Of a stretch of 34,301 nucleotides of DNA, positions 1 through 7,367 are shown piece by piece (positions within the stretch are counted from its first letter, which is position 1; each line of letters opens with the position of its first letter). The position numbers and the translations under genes are program-made. The stretch lies in IMG/VR virus record IMGVR_UViG_3300021519_000034, positions 1 to 34,301 of that record. One strand, 5' to 3'. Under the pieces are notes generated by a model that saw only the letters and a list, made by a program, of their open reading frames with translations, was not told the origin of the DNA and did not search any database. This DNA is from a virus.

Positions 1-126
1 TTTTGAATCCACTCTGCCGCTTTACCCAATGCGGGATTGTTAGTGCTTTGAATAAGTAACGCCGCAGCTCGAGGATCAATTGGCAACCCCGCATTAGGAA
101 TACCAATTCTATTTGCCGCCATAGTA
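1..126. repeat. Terminal direct repeat, left copy
   Basis: The first 126 bases are identical to 34175-34300; the match ends at the last base of the window (c at 34301 against g at 127). An overlap of this size at both ends of a contig usually means a circular assembly, or a circularly permuted or terminally redundant phage genome. The reading frame of a virion gene runs through it without a break, which supports a true join. I infer an assembly overlap rather than a biological repeat. Confidence 0.95.
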
Positions 127-716
127 GTTGGCCCTGCTGCGCCGCCTGTTGCTTTTTCTGCCCCCAATGCTTGGGTTGGGCTTGCAGAAGGCGCGTTTAT
201 TCCAATGCTTTTTAAAGCAGTTATCATTTCTTGTTGATGTTTTTGGCTTTGCAATTCAGCCATACCCATTGGAGCAAGGGCTGGATGCTTAAAGTATTCC
301 ATTGCGCCAGCTTGAGGATTGGGAGCAACAGCAGGCGTAGCAGCCACAACAGGCATTGGATAGCCTTCATCATCAACCCGCGTAACTGGTTGTTGTTCTG
401 CAACAGCAGGTTTACCTGCCGTTAATTCCGCAGATCGTCCGAGCGTTGATATAAGGTCGGATTGATATTTATCACCCAACGCCTTTTCTTCCTCCAGACC
501 TTTCTTTTGCATCATCATGCCGGTGAAACCTTGCAGCATTTTGGCAAGCCCTGCCGTAGCGGGTATGCGAGCCTCTATGCCGTTATAACTAAACCGTTCG
601 TTAGGCTGCATAGATTGCGCTTGGAGCATTTCAGCCATCTTCTGCTGTTGCTCAATACGCCGCTGCTCCGTCTGGTACGGACTCGGGACGTTAAAAGCGA
701 CCGTAGTATTTGCCAT
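1..716 (-). CDS. Putative internal virion protein, N-terminal part (cut by window end)
   Basis: ATG at 716 opens a frame that leaves the window at base 1 and, on the circular genome, continues at 34174 to a stop at 33124, giving 588 residues. The 198 residues encoded upstream of position 122 are followed in frame by the segment beginning MAANRIGIP, so the ATG at 122 is internal and not the true start. The N-terminal part is rich in Gln, Ala, Met and Pro with short coiled stretches. I recognise no catalytic motif. Its place between small virion proteins and a 692-residue protein, downstream of the tail-hub genes, fits an ejected or internal capsid protein, which is an inference from context. 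Confidence 0.8.
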   Translation of the reverse strand, partial: MANTTVAFNVPSPYQTEQRRIEQQQKMAEMLQAQSMQPNERFSYNGIEARIPATAGLAKMLQGFTGMMMQKKGLEEEKALGDKYQSDLISTLGRSAELTAGKPAVAEQQPVTRVDDEGYPMPVVAATPAVAPNPQAGAMEYFKHPALAPMGMAELQSQKHQQEMITALKSIGINAPSASPTQALGAEKATGGAAGPTTMAANRIGIPNAGLPIDPRAAALLIQSTNNPALGKAAEWIQ

Positions 717-719
717 AAT

Positions 720-977
720 TTATCCCGGAGAGTAACCGCTGTTAGTGTAGTCCGCATTTCCAACGGGGGAAGTCTGACCTTCAAATACCGGCGCGGGTGC
801 TTGCGAAAAAGGGTCTTTCTTTTTCATCATTTTAGCCATGTCCATTAACCCCATTCCCATACCAGCAGGTGTCCCAGGCATCTTAAAAGTATCCTGCGGC
901 ATTTGCTCAGGATTTTGCAGCAAAGCAGCCAATGCCATGCGCTTTTCGTCAGGGTTAAAGTTGTGGTATTGGTTCAT
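720..977 (-). CDS. Small Met/Pro-rich virion-cluster protein
   Basis: An 85-residue frame with its ATG at 977 and its stop 4 bases before the next start (716). The N-terminal third is polar and helical (NPDEKRMALAALLQNP); the middle is rich in Gly, Met and Lys with an MMKKKDP stretch; the C-terminus is Ser, Gly and Asn rich. No domain is recognised. It sits between a 299-residue glutamine-rich protein and the 588-residue virion protein in one tightly packed transcription unit, so a structural or assembly role is likely but unproven. Confidence 0.7.
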   Translation of the reverse strand: MNQYHNFNPDEKRMALAALLQNPEQMPQDTFKMPGTPAGMGMGLMDMAKMMKKKDPFSQAPAPVFEGQTSPVGNADYTNSGYSPG

Positions 978-983
978 GTTAAG

Positions 984-1883
984 TTACCCATACTTATACA
1001 TTCCCATACTGCCAAGTGATCCAGCTAAATTATAAAGCCCCGCATTTTGTGCGTTTGTATTGGCGGATTGAATGCCGTAGTTTTGCATTGCGTTTTGCCC
1101 TTGAGCCATAGCGCCTTGCATAACGGGAGTTGGCGTAACGGATTGCCCCTGATAACCCTGAAATTGCGGCATCTGAATTTGACTACCCGACATAAGGCCG
1201 GTTATCTCGTTTAGCGGTTGTTGGCGCAAAGCAAGTTGCCGTTGTAGTTCGGCTTGTTGCGCTGTGTTCTGAGCGCCCATCTGTTGCGTTGCTTGCCCGA
1301 AACCTTGCGCCTGTGCGCCTATGTCAAGATTAAGACCCTGCAATGCGGCTTGTGACATCAAGTCGTTTTTCTGCTGATTTACGTCTAGCATCGCATTCTT
1401 ATACGCTTCGCCTCCAGGCACTAAACCTTGATTTGCCAACCGCGTCCTAGTCTGTGCGTCCATCCGTTCAATTTGTGGTTGCAAGCGAGCCATAATAGCT
1501 TCTTGCCCCGTAGTGCCAGCATTAACCGGCATTTTTGCAACATTGGACAAATCCATCTGCGTTTGCAGAGGCCCGCCAGTAGGAGCGAAAGCAGTACCGA
1601 GGACACCGCTTGCAGTAGCTGCGCCACGCTCTCCGAGGTTAGCCAATGCCCCTTGAACGCGTTGTTGCGCCTCTAGCGTCGATTGCGCCGTAGGGGTAAG
1701 GTTCTGGGTTACGGTAGGCTGATCGCCGTTCCAGCTTACCGTCTGACCGCCAAGAGGCCCGACGATATTGGGGTTGTTCATCTTGCCGGCAACGCGTGCG
1801 GCTTCTACGTTAGCTGCGCCTTGCGCTGCGGCTGCACCTGTGTAATCAGGTGCTGGTGGTGGCGAAGGTGAGTCTTTTCCCAT
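984..1883 (-). CDS. Gln/Ala-rich putative internal virion protein
   Basis: 299 residues starting MGKDSPSPPPAPDYTGAAA. After a proline-rich N-terminus comes a long low-complexity helical region rich in Gln, Ala and Asn (about residues 60-270), with many AQ and QQ pairs and a short aromatic C-terminus (MGMYKYG). This composition is common among podovirus internal or ejected proteins encoded after the tail-hub genes; no enzyme motif is visible. Its start overlaps the end of the upstream acetyltransferase gene by 38 bases. Function is inferred from composition and position only. Confidence 0.75.
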   Translation of the reverse strand: MGKDSPSPPPAPDYTGAAAAQGAANVEAARVAGKMNNPNIVGPLGGQTVSWNGDQPTVTQNLTPTAQSTLEAQQRVQGALANLGERGAATASGVLGTAFAPTGGPLQTQMDLSNVAKMPVNAGTTGQEAIMARLQPQIERMDAQTRTRLANQGLVPGGEAYKNAMLDVNQQKNDLMSQAALQGLNLDIGAQAQGFGQATQQMGAQNTAQQAELQRQLALRQQPLNEITGLMSGSQIQMPQFQGYQGQSVTPTPVMQGAMAQGQNAMQNYGIQSANTNAQNAGLYNLAGSLGSMGMYKYG

Positions 1884-2289
1884 ATCGTTCTCCGATATAC
1901 CGGCAGTTTTTATGTGCCAGCGTCAAAAATACAATGTCACCATCCGGGCGACCGTCTTTGATTCGAGCTTCCTCTGCAAAGCCCATTTTCTTTACAAGTC
2001 GGAGGCTTTCTTCATTCTCGCTTCCAACTGGCACTATAATCTTTTCAACTTGGCAAATATTAAACGGGTAGTCAAATATCGCTGCCAAATACTCAGGGGT
2101 TAAACGCCCCTCTATCGCTATGTGACACCAAATGCTTTTATGGTTCCAGTTCTCATAAATGACACCAGCAACCAGCTCTCCGTCCCGCTTTAATCCTATT
2201 GCCTCTGAGCGTCCTTCAAAGTAACCGCCCCGTATTCGTTTTGCTACCCATTGGCCCACTTCGGAGCCTTTGGTTATATTCCAGCCCAT
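1846..2289 (-). CDS. GNAT-family acetyltransferase-like protein
   Basis: 147 residues with a GNAT-like layout: beta strands around GLKRDGELVAGVIYENW, then IAIEGRLTPEYLAAIF and the C-terminal segment IIVPVGSENEESLRLVKKMG followed by FAEEARIKDG, which matches the acetyl-CoA-binding end of GNAT folds where a new helix starts at SENEESLR. Similar small acetyltransferase-like proteins occur in the tail region of podoviruses, where their target is not known. It overlaps the tail-hub gene by 16 bases and the next gene by 38 bases. Family assignment is fairly secure; substrate is unknown. Confidence 0.75.
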   Translation of the reverse strand: MGWNITKGSEVGQWVAKRIRGGYFEGRSEAIGLKRDGELVAGVIYENWNHKSIWCHIAIEGRLTPEYLAAIFDYPFNICQVEKIIVPVGSENEESLRLVKKMGFAEEARIKDGRPDGDIVFLTLAHKNCRYIGERYGKRLTFATTST

Positions 2290-3821
2290 CCGGTTTGATA
2301 CACAACGTCAGTAGCCGCCCACTCAAGCTGCAATCCCGCGCTGCTGCTTTTAAGTTGTATGCCGCCGCAATAACCCAATCCCGTGATGCCTTGCCAGTTG
2401 TTTGTGATCTGTAGCCCCGCGCCCCATAGCGCAGTATCCCAAACACCTGTATCCCATAGACCAACAGTTGTAGGACTAAAAGACAGGCTGGCGGTGCTAT
2501 CTGCCACGTTAAAGTCTACATTCATGCCTACAAATACAGCAGGCGCACCGTCTGTGAAGATGCTTGGTCGGGCGCGAGTAAAGTATTTTTTAACGCCGCG
2601 TGACTCGTAATAATTGAAGGCTTGCAATACGTTTGTTTGGATGTTGCTTGTGCCATCTATATAGGTAGAATCCCACGCCTTGCAAACAACGCCATTGCCG
2701 CCAAAGTAAGGATTGTCGTTAAATGTTTCCCAACAATTTGCATTCCAGCCTGTAAAGTTGCACCAGCTTTTGGTAATGTTGTTCATTACCCATTGCTCCT
2801 GCTGACCTTCTGCGACGGGTACGTTTATCCACAAAGCGTTATTTTTGGATGAATAGAGTAATTCCCACCCAAAATTAGCGCCGTAATTGGTGGTTGCGGC
2901 TGTAATCGCACCCTGAATCTTATTACTCAAAGCCACGCGAGGATCGAGCCTGGAGCTTTGCAAAGCCGAAGCTAACGGGAGTAACCCATCCAGCGTAATT
3001 ATCAGCAAGTCACCGCTGTATTTCAGCATACAACGGTTGCCAACTGGAGCGCCTAGCTTCCACACGCCAGCCAGCGCCCAGGTTGCATCGCTCGAAGGGT
3101 CTGTACCGCGCCAAACTATGACCTCGCCGTTGGAGGTAACAAACACAAGGTTGTCATCCGCGCCATAACCCGCGTCTAGCGTCCAAGTATCCAGATCAAC
3201 CAATGAGCCGCCGTACTTAGCAATCTGACTCATATCTAAGACCTGCGCCGCGCCGCCCACCGCACCAGTCGGCAGATACCATGCCTTTAGCGTGTCTTTC
3301 TGAATAAACCACACGCGATTCTTAAACAGCGAGATATTGCTTAAAGTTGTCGTGGTGACGCCGGTGATAGCTATTGTGCTGATAGCGGTAACGCTTGCCC
3401 ACGTTGAATTATCGTAAAGCAAAGGAGCATCTACGCCATTAACGCAGTACAAGTAGCTTCCCGCGGCGGTGGTGACGTTTATATGCTCCCACTTGGCGTT
3501 AGTAAGCCCAGTCTTAACGGCAGCGCCTACAACGCCAGTTGCGGTCACGTCATAAATAGACCCGCCAGCCCAAGCAAACAGTTTATTTGCAACGCCGGTG
3601 CTGTAATTGACCAGCGTTTGCACTTGCCCTGAAATACCCGTAACCCAATTAACAAACCCGCCGCGCAACACAATGTTGGAAACAGACGGGAAAAAGTTAG
3701 TTAGCTGAACCGCATCCATCGGCTCCATATTTGCAATGGAATCCCGCGCATTCCAGCCGCCAACGGGAGCTGGAATAGAGGCAACCCTTGCGGCAGTACC
3801 TTGAACGAGAGGACGCGCCAC
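2274..3821 (-). CDS. Tail hub / DNA stabilisation-like protein
   Basis: 515 residues with a GTG start at 3821 that overlaps the TAG of the preceding gene by one base. The sequence is beta-rich throughout, with a conserved-looking N-terminus (PVGGWNARDSIANM, then AVQLTNFFPSVSNIVLRGGF) and repeated Trp/Gly strands towards the C-terminus (LWDTGVWDTALWGAGLQI). This pattern and size fit the beta-propeller tail-hub proteins of podoviruses that follow the adaptor gene, comparable in role to P22 gp10. The role follows from gene order (adaptor immediately before, internal proteins after); I cannot confirm homology to gp10. Confidence 0.75.
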   Translation of the reverse strand: MARPLVQGTAARVASIPAPVGGWNARDSIANMEPMDAVQLTNFFPSVSNIVLRGGFVNWVTGISGQVQTLVNYSTGVANKLFAWAGGSIYDVTATGVVGAAVKTGLTNAKWEHINVTTAAGSYLYCVNGVDAPLLYDNSTWASVTAISTIAITGVTTTTLSNISLFKNRVWFIQKDTLKAWYLPTGAVGGAAQVLDMSQIAKYGGSLVDLDTWTLDAGYGADDNLVFVTSNGEVIVWRGTDPSSDATWALAGVWKLGAPVGNRCMLKYSGDLLIITLDGLLPLASALQSSRLDPRVALSNKIQGAITAATTNYGANFGWELLYSSKNNALWINVPVAEGQQEQWVMNNITKSWCNFTGWNANCWETFNDNPYFGGNGVVCKAWDSTYIDGTSNIQTNVLQAFNYYESRGVKKYFTRARPSIFTDGAPAVFVGMNVDFNVADSTASLSFSPTTVGLWDTGVWDTALWGAGLQITNNWQGITGLGYCGGIQLKSSSAGLQLEWAATDVVYQTGWAGI

Positions 3822-4729
3822 TAGTTTGCTCCGTATCCAGAATCAGGAATATTATCGTAGCCTATTAGCACAGTCCCAGGACGCGGTGCAAAGCTCAAGT
3901 TTGCCGAGGACATATCCAACGCCATAGCCGCTTCCAACTCAGAAGAATAGTTCCTGTACATTGCGGTCGTATCAAAGCCTTTGCCCTCAAAGTATTTTAG
4001 CTTTGTGAACAGCACCATTAGGCGAGAAGGGTAAATGCAGGTGTCGCTATCTGCTGTAAAGCTGGTCTTTACAGTACCTGTGGAGCTTGCCGCCCACCCG
4101 TTAGAACGGTACTCATAACCTAGAAGTTCAGCGTTAGAGAAACCAGGCCATATCTGAAAATACGAACCAAGCAAACGCCAGCGGACGCGAGGGCCGGTAG
4201 AGATGTAACCACTAAGCAACCATTCCCATTGCTGTGCGTCCTCTGGCCCTAGCATTTCCCAATGCTTGCTCTTGTCCCACATAGTACGAGGCACAAGGCT
4301 TTCGTAATCGCTAGGCAGGTCGTACTTCATCTTCTGGAAGTAAGCCGCAGCACCCGTACCGGCAGCCGCGAAGTCTTGGTTTACCGTAACTTGCGTTCCC
4401 GAGTCAACCGAGCTTATAAACGTATTCTGGTTGATGCCTGTGCCGGTTACCATGTATGTGGTGTCCAAACCTACAGTCGTAGGTATGCCGGTAATCGTCC
4501 TTGCCGCCGTTGTCCATGTCCCAGTTGTTGTTAGGAACTCGGTGCTAAACAACTTCTGTTTAGTCATCTCGCGCCAGTCAAACTTACGCAGCAGCTCGTA
4601 GCCGCAGGCATTCATCAAAGCAAGAATCTGAATTACGTCTTGATTTGTGTTGCCTACTACCGAAGTAGGAGTAGAAACCCCCAACTCGTTTGTTACTTGC
4701 TGCACCAACTGGAGCATGGTACTCGACAT
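3821..4729 (-). CDS. Head-tail adaptor / tail accessory protein (Gp4-like role)
   Basis: 302 residues. The N-terminal helix pair (MLQLVQQVTNELGV and VIQILALMNACGYELLRKFD) is typical of podovirus adaptor proteins that dock on the portal. The middle is beta-rich (residues 70-110), then comes YDLPSDYESLVPRTMWD and a Trp-rich segment around PRVRWRLLGSYFQIWPG. The next gene is the tail hub, as in many podovirus tail clusters. Function is inferred from these features and order. It is preceded by a 175-residue head-region protein with a 2-base gap. Confidence 0.7.
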   Translation of the reverse strand: MSSTMLQLVQQVTNELGVSTPTSVVGNTNQDVIQILALMNACGYELLRKFDWREMTKQKLFSTEFLTTTGTWTTAARTITGIPTTVGLDTTYMVTGTGINQNTFISSVDSGTQVTVNQDFAAAGTGAAAYFQKMKYDLPSDYESLVPRTMWDKSKHWEMLGPEDAQQWEWLLSGYISTGPRVRWRLLGSYFQIWPGFSNAELLGYEYRSNGWAASSTGTVKTSFTADSDTCIYPSRLMVLFTKLKYFEGKGFDTTAMYRNYSSELEAAMALDMSSANLSFAPRPGTVLIGYDNIPDSGYGAN

Positions 4730-4731
4730 AA

Positions 4732-5259
4732 TTACGCCTCTTTTTTGGGTCTGCCTGCCTTACGTTTTTCGCTTAACAACTCTGCCATCTGTGCCTTCAA
4801 TTCGTCCAGCTCGTTTCTAGTCTTAGCCAGTTCCGTAGAGCTTTCCGTCTGATTCTTTCTGAGTAAGTAAGCCCTTGCTCTTTCCCGCAAGCCCGTCCCG
4901 CCCATTCCTATGCGTTGCAATTGCCCGTCTGAAGCGGTAGCAACTTGCTCTACGGTCTGAAACTTGAGAATCTGCAATTCCACCATTTGGTAATCGTTAA
5001 ATTCCTCCGGCTGGTCTTTGTTCCAGTCTGGCAGGCTTGTACCAATCACTTGACCAGTATCAGACTTCATCTGGAAGTACATCCATTCACGCGGGAAACG
5101 CGCTTTATGATCTTCACGGACAGGTTGATCTATTATGTTAGTTGTATCGCCAGTAACAATGATTCGCACAAAAGGCCGGTCTTTGTACGGTTCTTTTTCG
5201 TGAGTGTAAAACTCAACGTTTAAATTTTGATTTCCATTACCAACGTCGCTGTCGAGCAT
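4732..5259 (-). CDS. Head-region protein with C-terminal coiled coil and basic tail
   Basis: 175 residues with a strong ribosome-binding site (CAGGAGAAGAAA before ATG at 5259). The N-terminal domain (VEFYTHEKEPYKDRPFVRI to REDHKARFPREWMYFQM) resembles a protein I recall near capsid genes in several podovirus genomes. It is followed by a helical region, a coiled coil (LAKTRNELDELKAQMAELLS) and a basic RKAGRPKK end with the GRP core of an AT-hook, suggesting DNA contact. Exact role unknown. Confidence 0.7.
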   Translation of the reverse strand: MLDSDVGNGNQNLNVEFYTHEKEPYKDRPFVRIIVTGDTTNIIDQPVREDHKARFPREWMYFQMKSDTGQVIGTSLPDWNKDQPEEFNDYQMVELQILKFQTVEQVATASDGQLQRIGMGGTGLRERARAYLLRKNQTESSTELAKTRNELDELKAQMAELLSEKRKAGRPKKEA

Positions 5260-5277
5260 TTTCTTCTCCTGTGGGGA

Positions 5278-5643
5278 TTAGGTTCGTGTACCGCTGATGC
5301 TGTACCACTTTGTTGCAGATACCGCAAAAAATATGCTGCTGTAATTACTAACGATCGAGGCCGACGTGGTTTGATTGATCGTCGATCCTGTGTCATACGG
5401 ATAAACCTTGATCGTGTTGGCGCCAGAATTAGCAATAAATATTGTCGCCCCCATTTGTGTAGGAGGAAGCAATACGCCAGTCCCAGAAGCGGCGGTGTCA
5501 ACAGAGTTATAAATCCGCGTCAATTGCAACGCATTAGCCCTAGTCGAACCTACCGCCGTTAGACCATCAACACCATCGCCGCAAATAGCAACGGTCATTA
5601 GGGACGTAGCCCCTGCGCCCAATACTCTCGATGGGATTGTCAC
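5278..5643 (-). CDS. Beta-rich structural protein, copy 2 of a tandem pair
   Basis: 121 residues with GTG at 5643 directly after the TAA of the upstream gene. It is a paralogue of that gene: both begin with an IPSRVL motif and share ICGDG, a NALQL/DALQL segment, a PT-GA-I turn and a YP-TGSTIN/YPFNTSSTIN strand. The all-beta, Ser/Thr/Gly-rich sequence resembles surface decoration or fibre-end domains of phage virions. Position directly after the capsid genes supports a virion role. No enzyme motif. Confidence 0.7.
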   Translation of the reverse strand: MTIPSRVLGAGATSLMTVAICGDGVDGLTAVGSTRANALQLTRIYNSVDTAASGTGVLLPPTQMGATIFIANSGANTIKVYPYDTGSTINQTTSASIVSNYSSIFFAVSATKWYSISGTRT

Positions 5644-6006
5644 TTACGCGCCAGCTATGGAAATCCAAGTAGTTGCAGACGTAGCCACCAGCAGCACGCG
5701 AGTCGTTGCCGTAACCGAAAGGCTAGCAGCACCTGCGTTTATTGTTGAGGACGTGTTAAACGGATAAACCGTCAGGGTTTGTGCGCCGCCGTTATAAATA
5801 GCCACTACTGCACCAGCTTCCGTAGGTTGAAGTTTCACACCGGTACTAGCAGCAGCAGTACCAATAGAGTTAAAACAGGCCGACAGTTGCAGCGCATCAG
5901 CGGCAGTTGAACCAGTAGCAACCAGAGCAGTTGCGCCATCGCCACAAATGCTCGTAGTCGCAAGCGGGGAGTTACCAGAAGCCAGAACGCGTGAGGGAAT
6001 AGCCAT
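5644..6006 (-). CDS. Beta-rich structural protein, copy 1 of a tandem pair
   Basis: 120 residues, paralogous over its whole length to the gene directly downstream (same start MxIPSRVL, same ICGDG and YPxxTxSTIN positions). It is slightly more Ala-rich. The two genes have no space between them, so this looks like a tandem duplication that has since diverged. A decoration, collar or fibre-associated role is plausible from composition and context; it is not proven. Confidence 0.7.
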   Translation of the reverse strand: MAIPSRVLASGNSPLATTSICGDGATALVATGSTAADALQLSACFNSIGTAAASTGVKLQPTEAGAVVAIYNGGAQTLTVYPFNTSSTINAGAASLSVTATTRVLLVATSATTWISIAGA

Positions 6007-6009
6007 TTT

Positions 6010-6804
6010 TTAAATCCTTTGTGTTAAGGGAAAAGTCATGGCTTTCGCCATTGCGTGTAACAAGCCGGGGCCACAAACTTCGATTACAACATCTTCCTCC
6101 GCGAATTCTCGCGCTAGGTTTTGGAAGTCTTTTACTTGTTGGCACATCCACGGAGCCGCTTTAAACTTTCGCTCGTGAATTGTAGCCGTTATTATATTCT
6201 CGCCATCGTTAGATTCTTGCTTATAAACGTGGTGTTTATCGTCGGAGTAGCTACTGTCCATGCCAAACAGGTAAATCCTGCGATGCCCCTTTAGCTTGGC
6301 AAGAATCATTGCCAACATACCAACCGTAGTAAAACCACCCATAAGGTGCACAGGACGGTCTTTTTCACTCTCCAGGTACTCGTATACCCCTTCGGTCTGA
6401 ACGTGGACTAGATCAACGTTAAAGCCTTCTAGCGCGTCAAATATGCAGGGGTCGCATTGCGAGGCAATATAAAACTGGGTTTCTTTGCGCGGGTGCTGCA
6501 AAAACCTTACGTTTTCAGGTCTTGCGTCTAGCATTACATGACCGTCTGGCACGATTCCCCGTTCTATAAGCCAGTCATAAGTACCGTTCATTGACCAGAC
6601 TTTAGCGCCATTCTGATACCTTGCCTTTAACTGCGGAAAAGACTCATCAAGACTAGGCGCACCGCCGACAATACAAATACTTTCTTCGTTTGACTCCGTA
6701 TCAAAATCAAACCAAGAAAGCTGCCTTTTGCAAGACAGCTCCACATTCCCAAGCATTACGCCTGGGGATGTGTTTCCTACAACATCTAAGACTGCTTCGA
6801 CCAT
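6010..6804 (-). CDS. DUF115-like Rossmann protein
   Basis: 264 residues. A Rossmann-type start (ICIVGGAPSLDESF, about residues 43-56) is followed by VWSMNGTYDWLIERGIVPDG, the MLDARPENV motif and a second strand-loop LMGGFTTVGMLAMILAKLKG, then IYLFGMDSSYSD. These are the hallmarks of the DUF115 / MAF-flagellin-modification superfamily, whose cellular members are linked to sugar transfer or pterin phosphotransfer. In phages the gene occurs in head clusters. Start ATG at 6804 overlaps the upstream TAA by one base. Together with the glycosyltransferase and FkbM genes it hints at virion or host-glycan modification. Confidence 0.75.
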   Translation of the reverse strand: MVEAVLDVVGNTSPGVMLGNVELSCKRQLSWFDFDTESNEESICIVGGAPSLDESFPQLKARYQNGAKVWSMNGTYDWLIERGIVPDGHVMLDARPENVRFLQHPRKETQFYIASQCDPCIFDALEGFNVDLVHVQTEGVYEYLESEKDRPVHLMGGFTTVGMLAMILAKLKGHRRIYLFGMDSSYSDDKHHVYKQESNDGENIITATIHERKFKAAPWMCQQVKDFQNLAREFAEEDVVIEVCGPGLLHAMAKAMTFPLTQRI

Positions 6805-7355
6805 TAAGTGATCTGGCCTTGCAGGTGAGGACGGTTAATCGTTACCGTAACCGTCGAAACGGTCGAGGCAATCGTAGCCAAGTTAGCCGAGCGAGCGCCA
6901 AGAATCTGGAGACCCGCAGAAGCAAGAACCTTAACCCGACCAGCAGTACCGGACAGGAACAAAGTAACTTGTGGCGTAACGGCAACTGCCGTTTTCTTGA
7001 CCACCGCATTACCGTCGATTTGATACCAGCCGAACGTGCCAGCCAAGTTAGCCGACATAGCGACTGCTACGGGGCAAGCCTGGTTACCAGTATTCGGAAC
7101 AAGTACCGTTTGGTAAGTCGTTGCGTTGTACGAAACCAACGAACCGACCACCGTCGAAGCAACGCCAACCAGCATAATAAACTCACCCTCGCCATAGGTC
7201 GGATCGTCAGCACGCACGATCTTACCGAGGACGTTCGGAGGCGTAGGAATGACTGAAGTCGTACCAGTCGAAACGCCACTAGGTGAAGTTACCCCGGTGT
7301 CAATGGTTGCAATCTGAAGCAGACCGCTTTGATTTTCTACAATAGTGTAAGCCAT
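6804..7355 (-). CDS. Putative capsid decoration protein
   Basis: 183 residues with a strong Shine-Dalgarno (AAGGAG) before ATG at 7355. The sequence is all-beta, rich in Thr, Val, Ala and Ser, with few charged residues. It lies 12 bases after the major capsid gene, the usual place for capsid decoration or cement proteins, and contains GEGEFIMLVGVAS and GTFGWYQIDGNAV strands often seen in such proteins. No catalytic motif. The decoration role is inferred from position and composition. Confidence 0.7.
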   Translation of the reverse strand: MAYTIVENQSGLLQIATIDTGVTSPSGVSTGTTSVIPTPPNVLGKIVRADDPTYGEGEFIMLVGVASTVVGSLVSYNATTYQTVLVPNTGNQACPVAVAMSANLAGTFGWYQIDGNAVVKKTAVAVTPQVTLFLSGTAGRVKVLASAGLQILGARSANLATIASTVSTVTVTINRPHLQGQIT

Positions 7356-7367
7356 GTTTTTTCTCCT

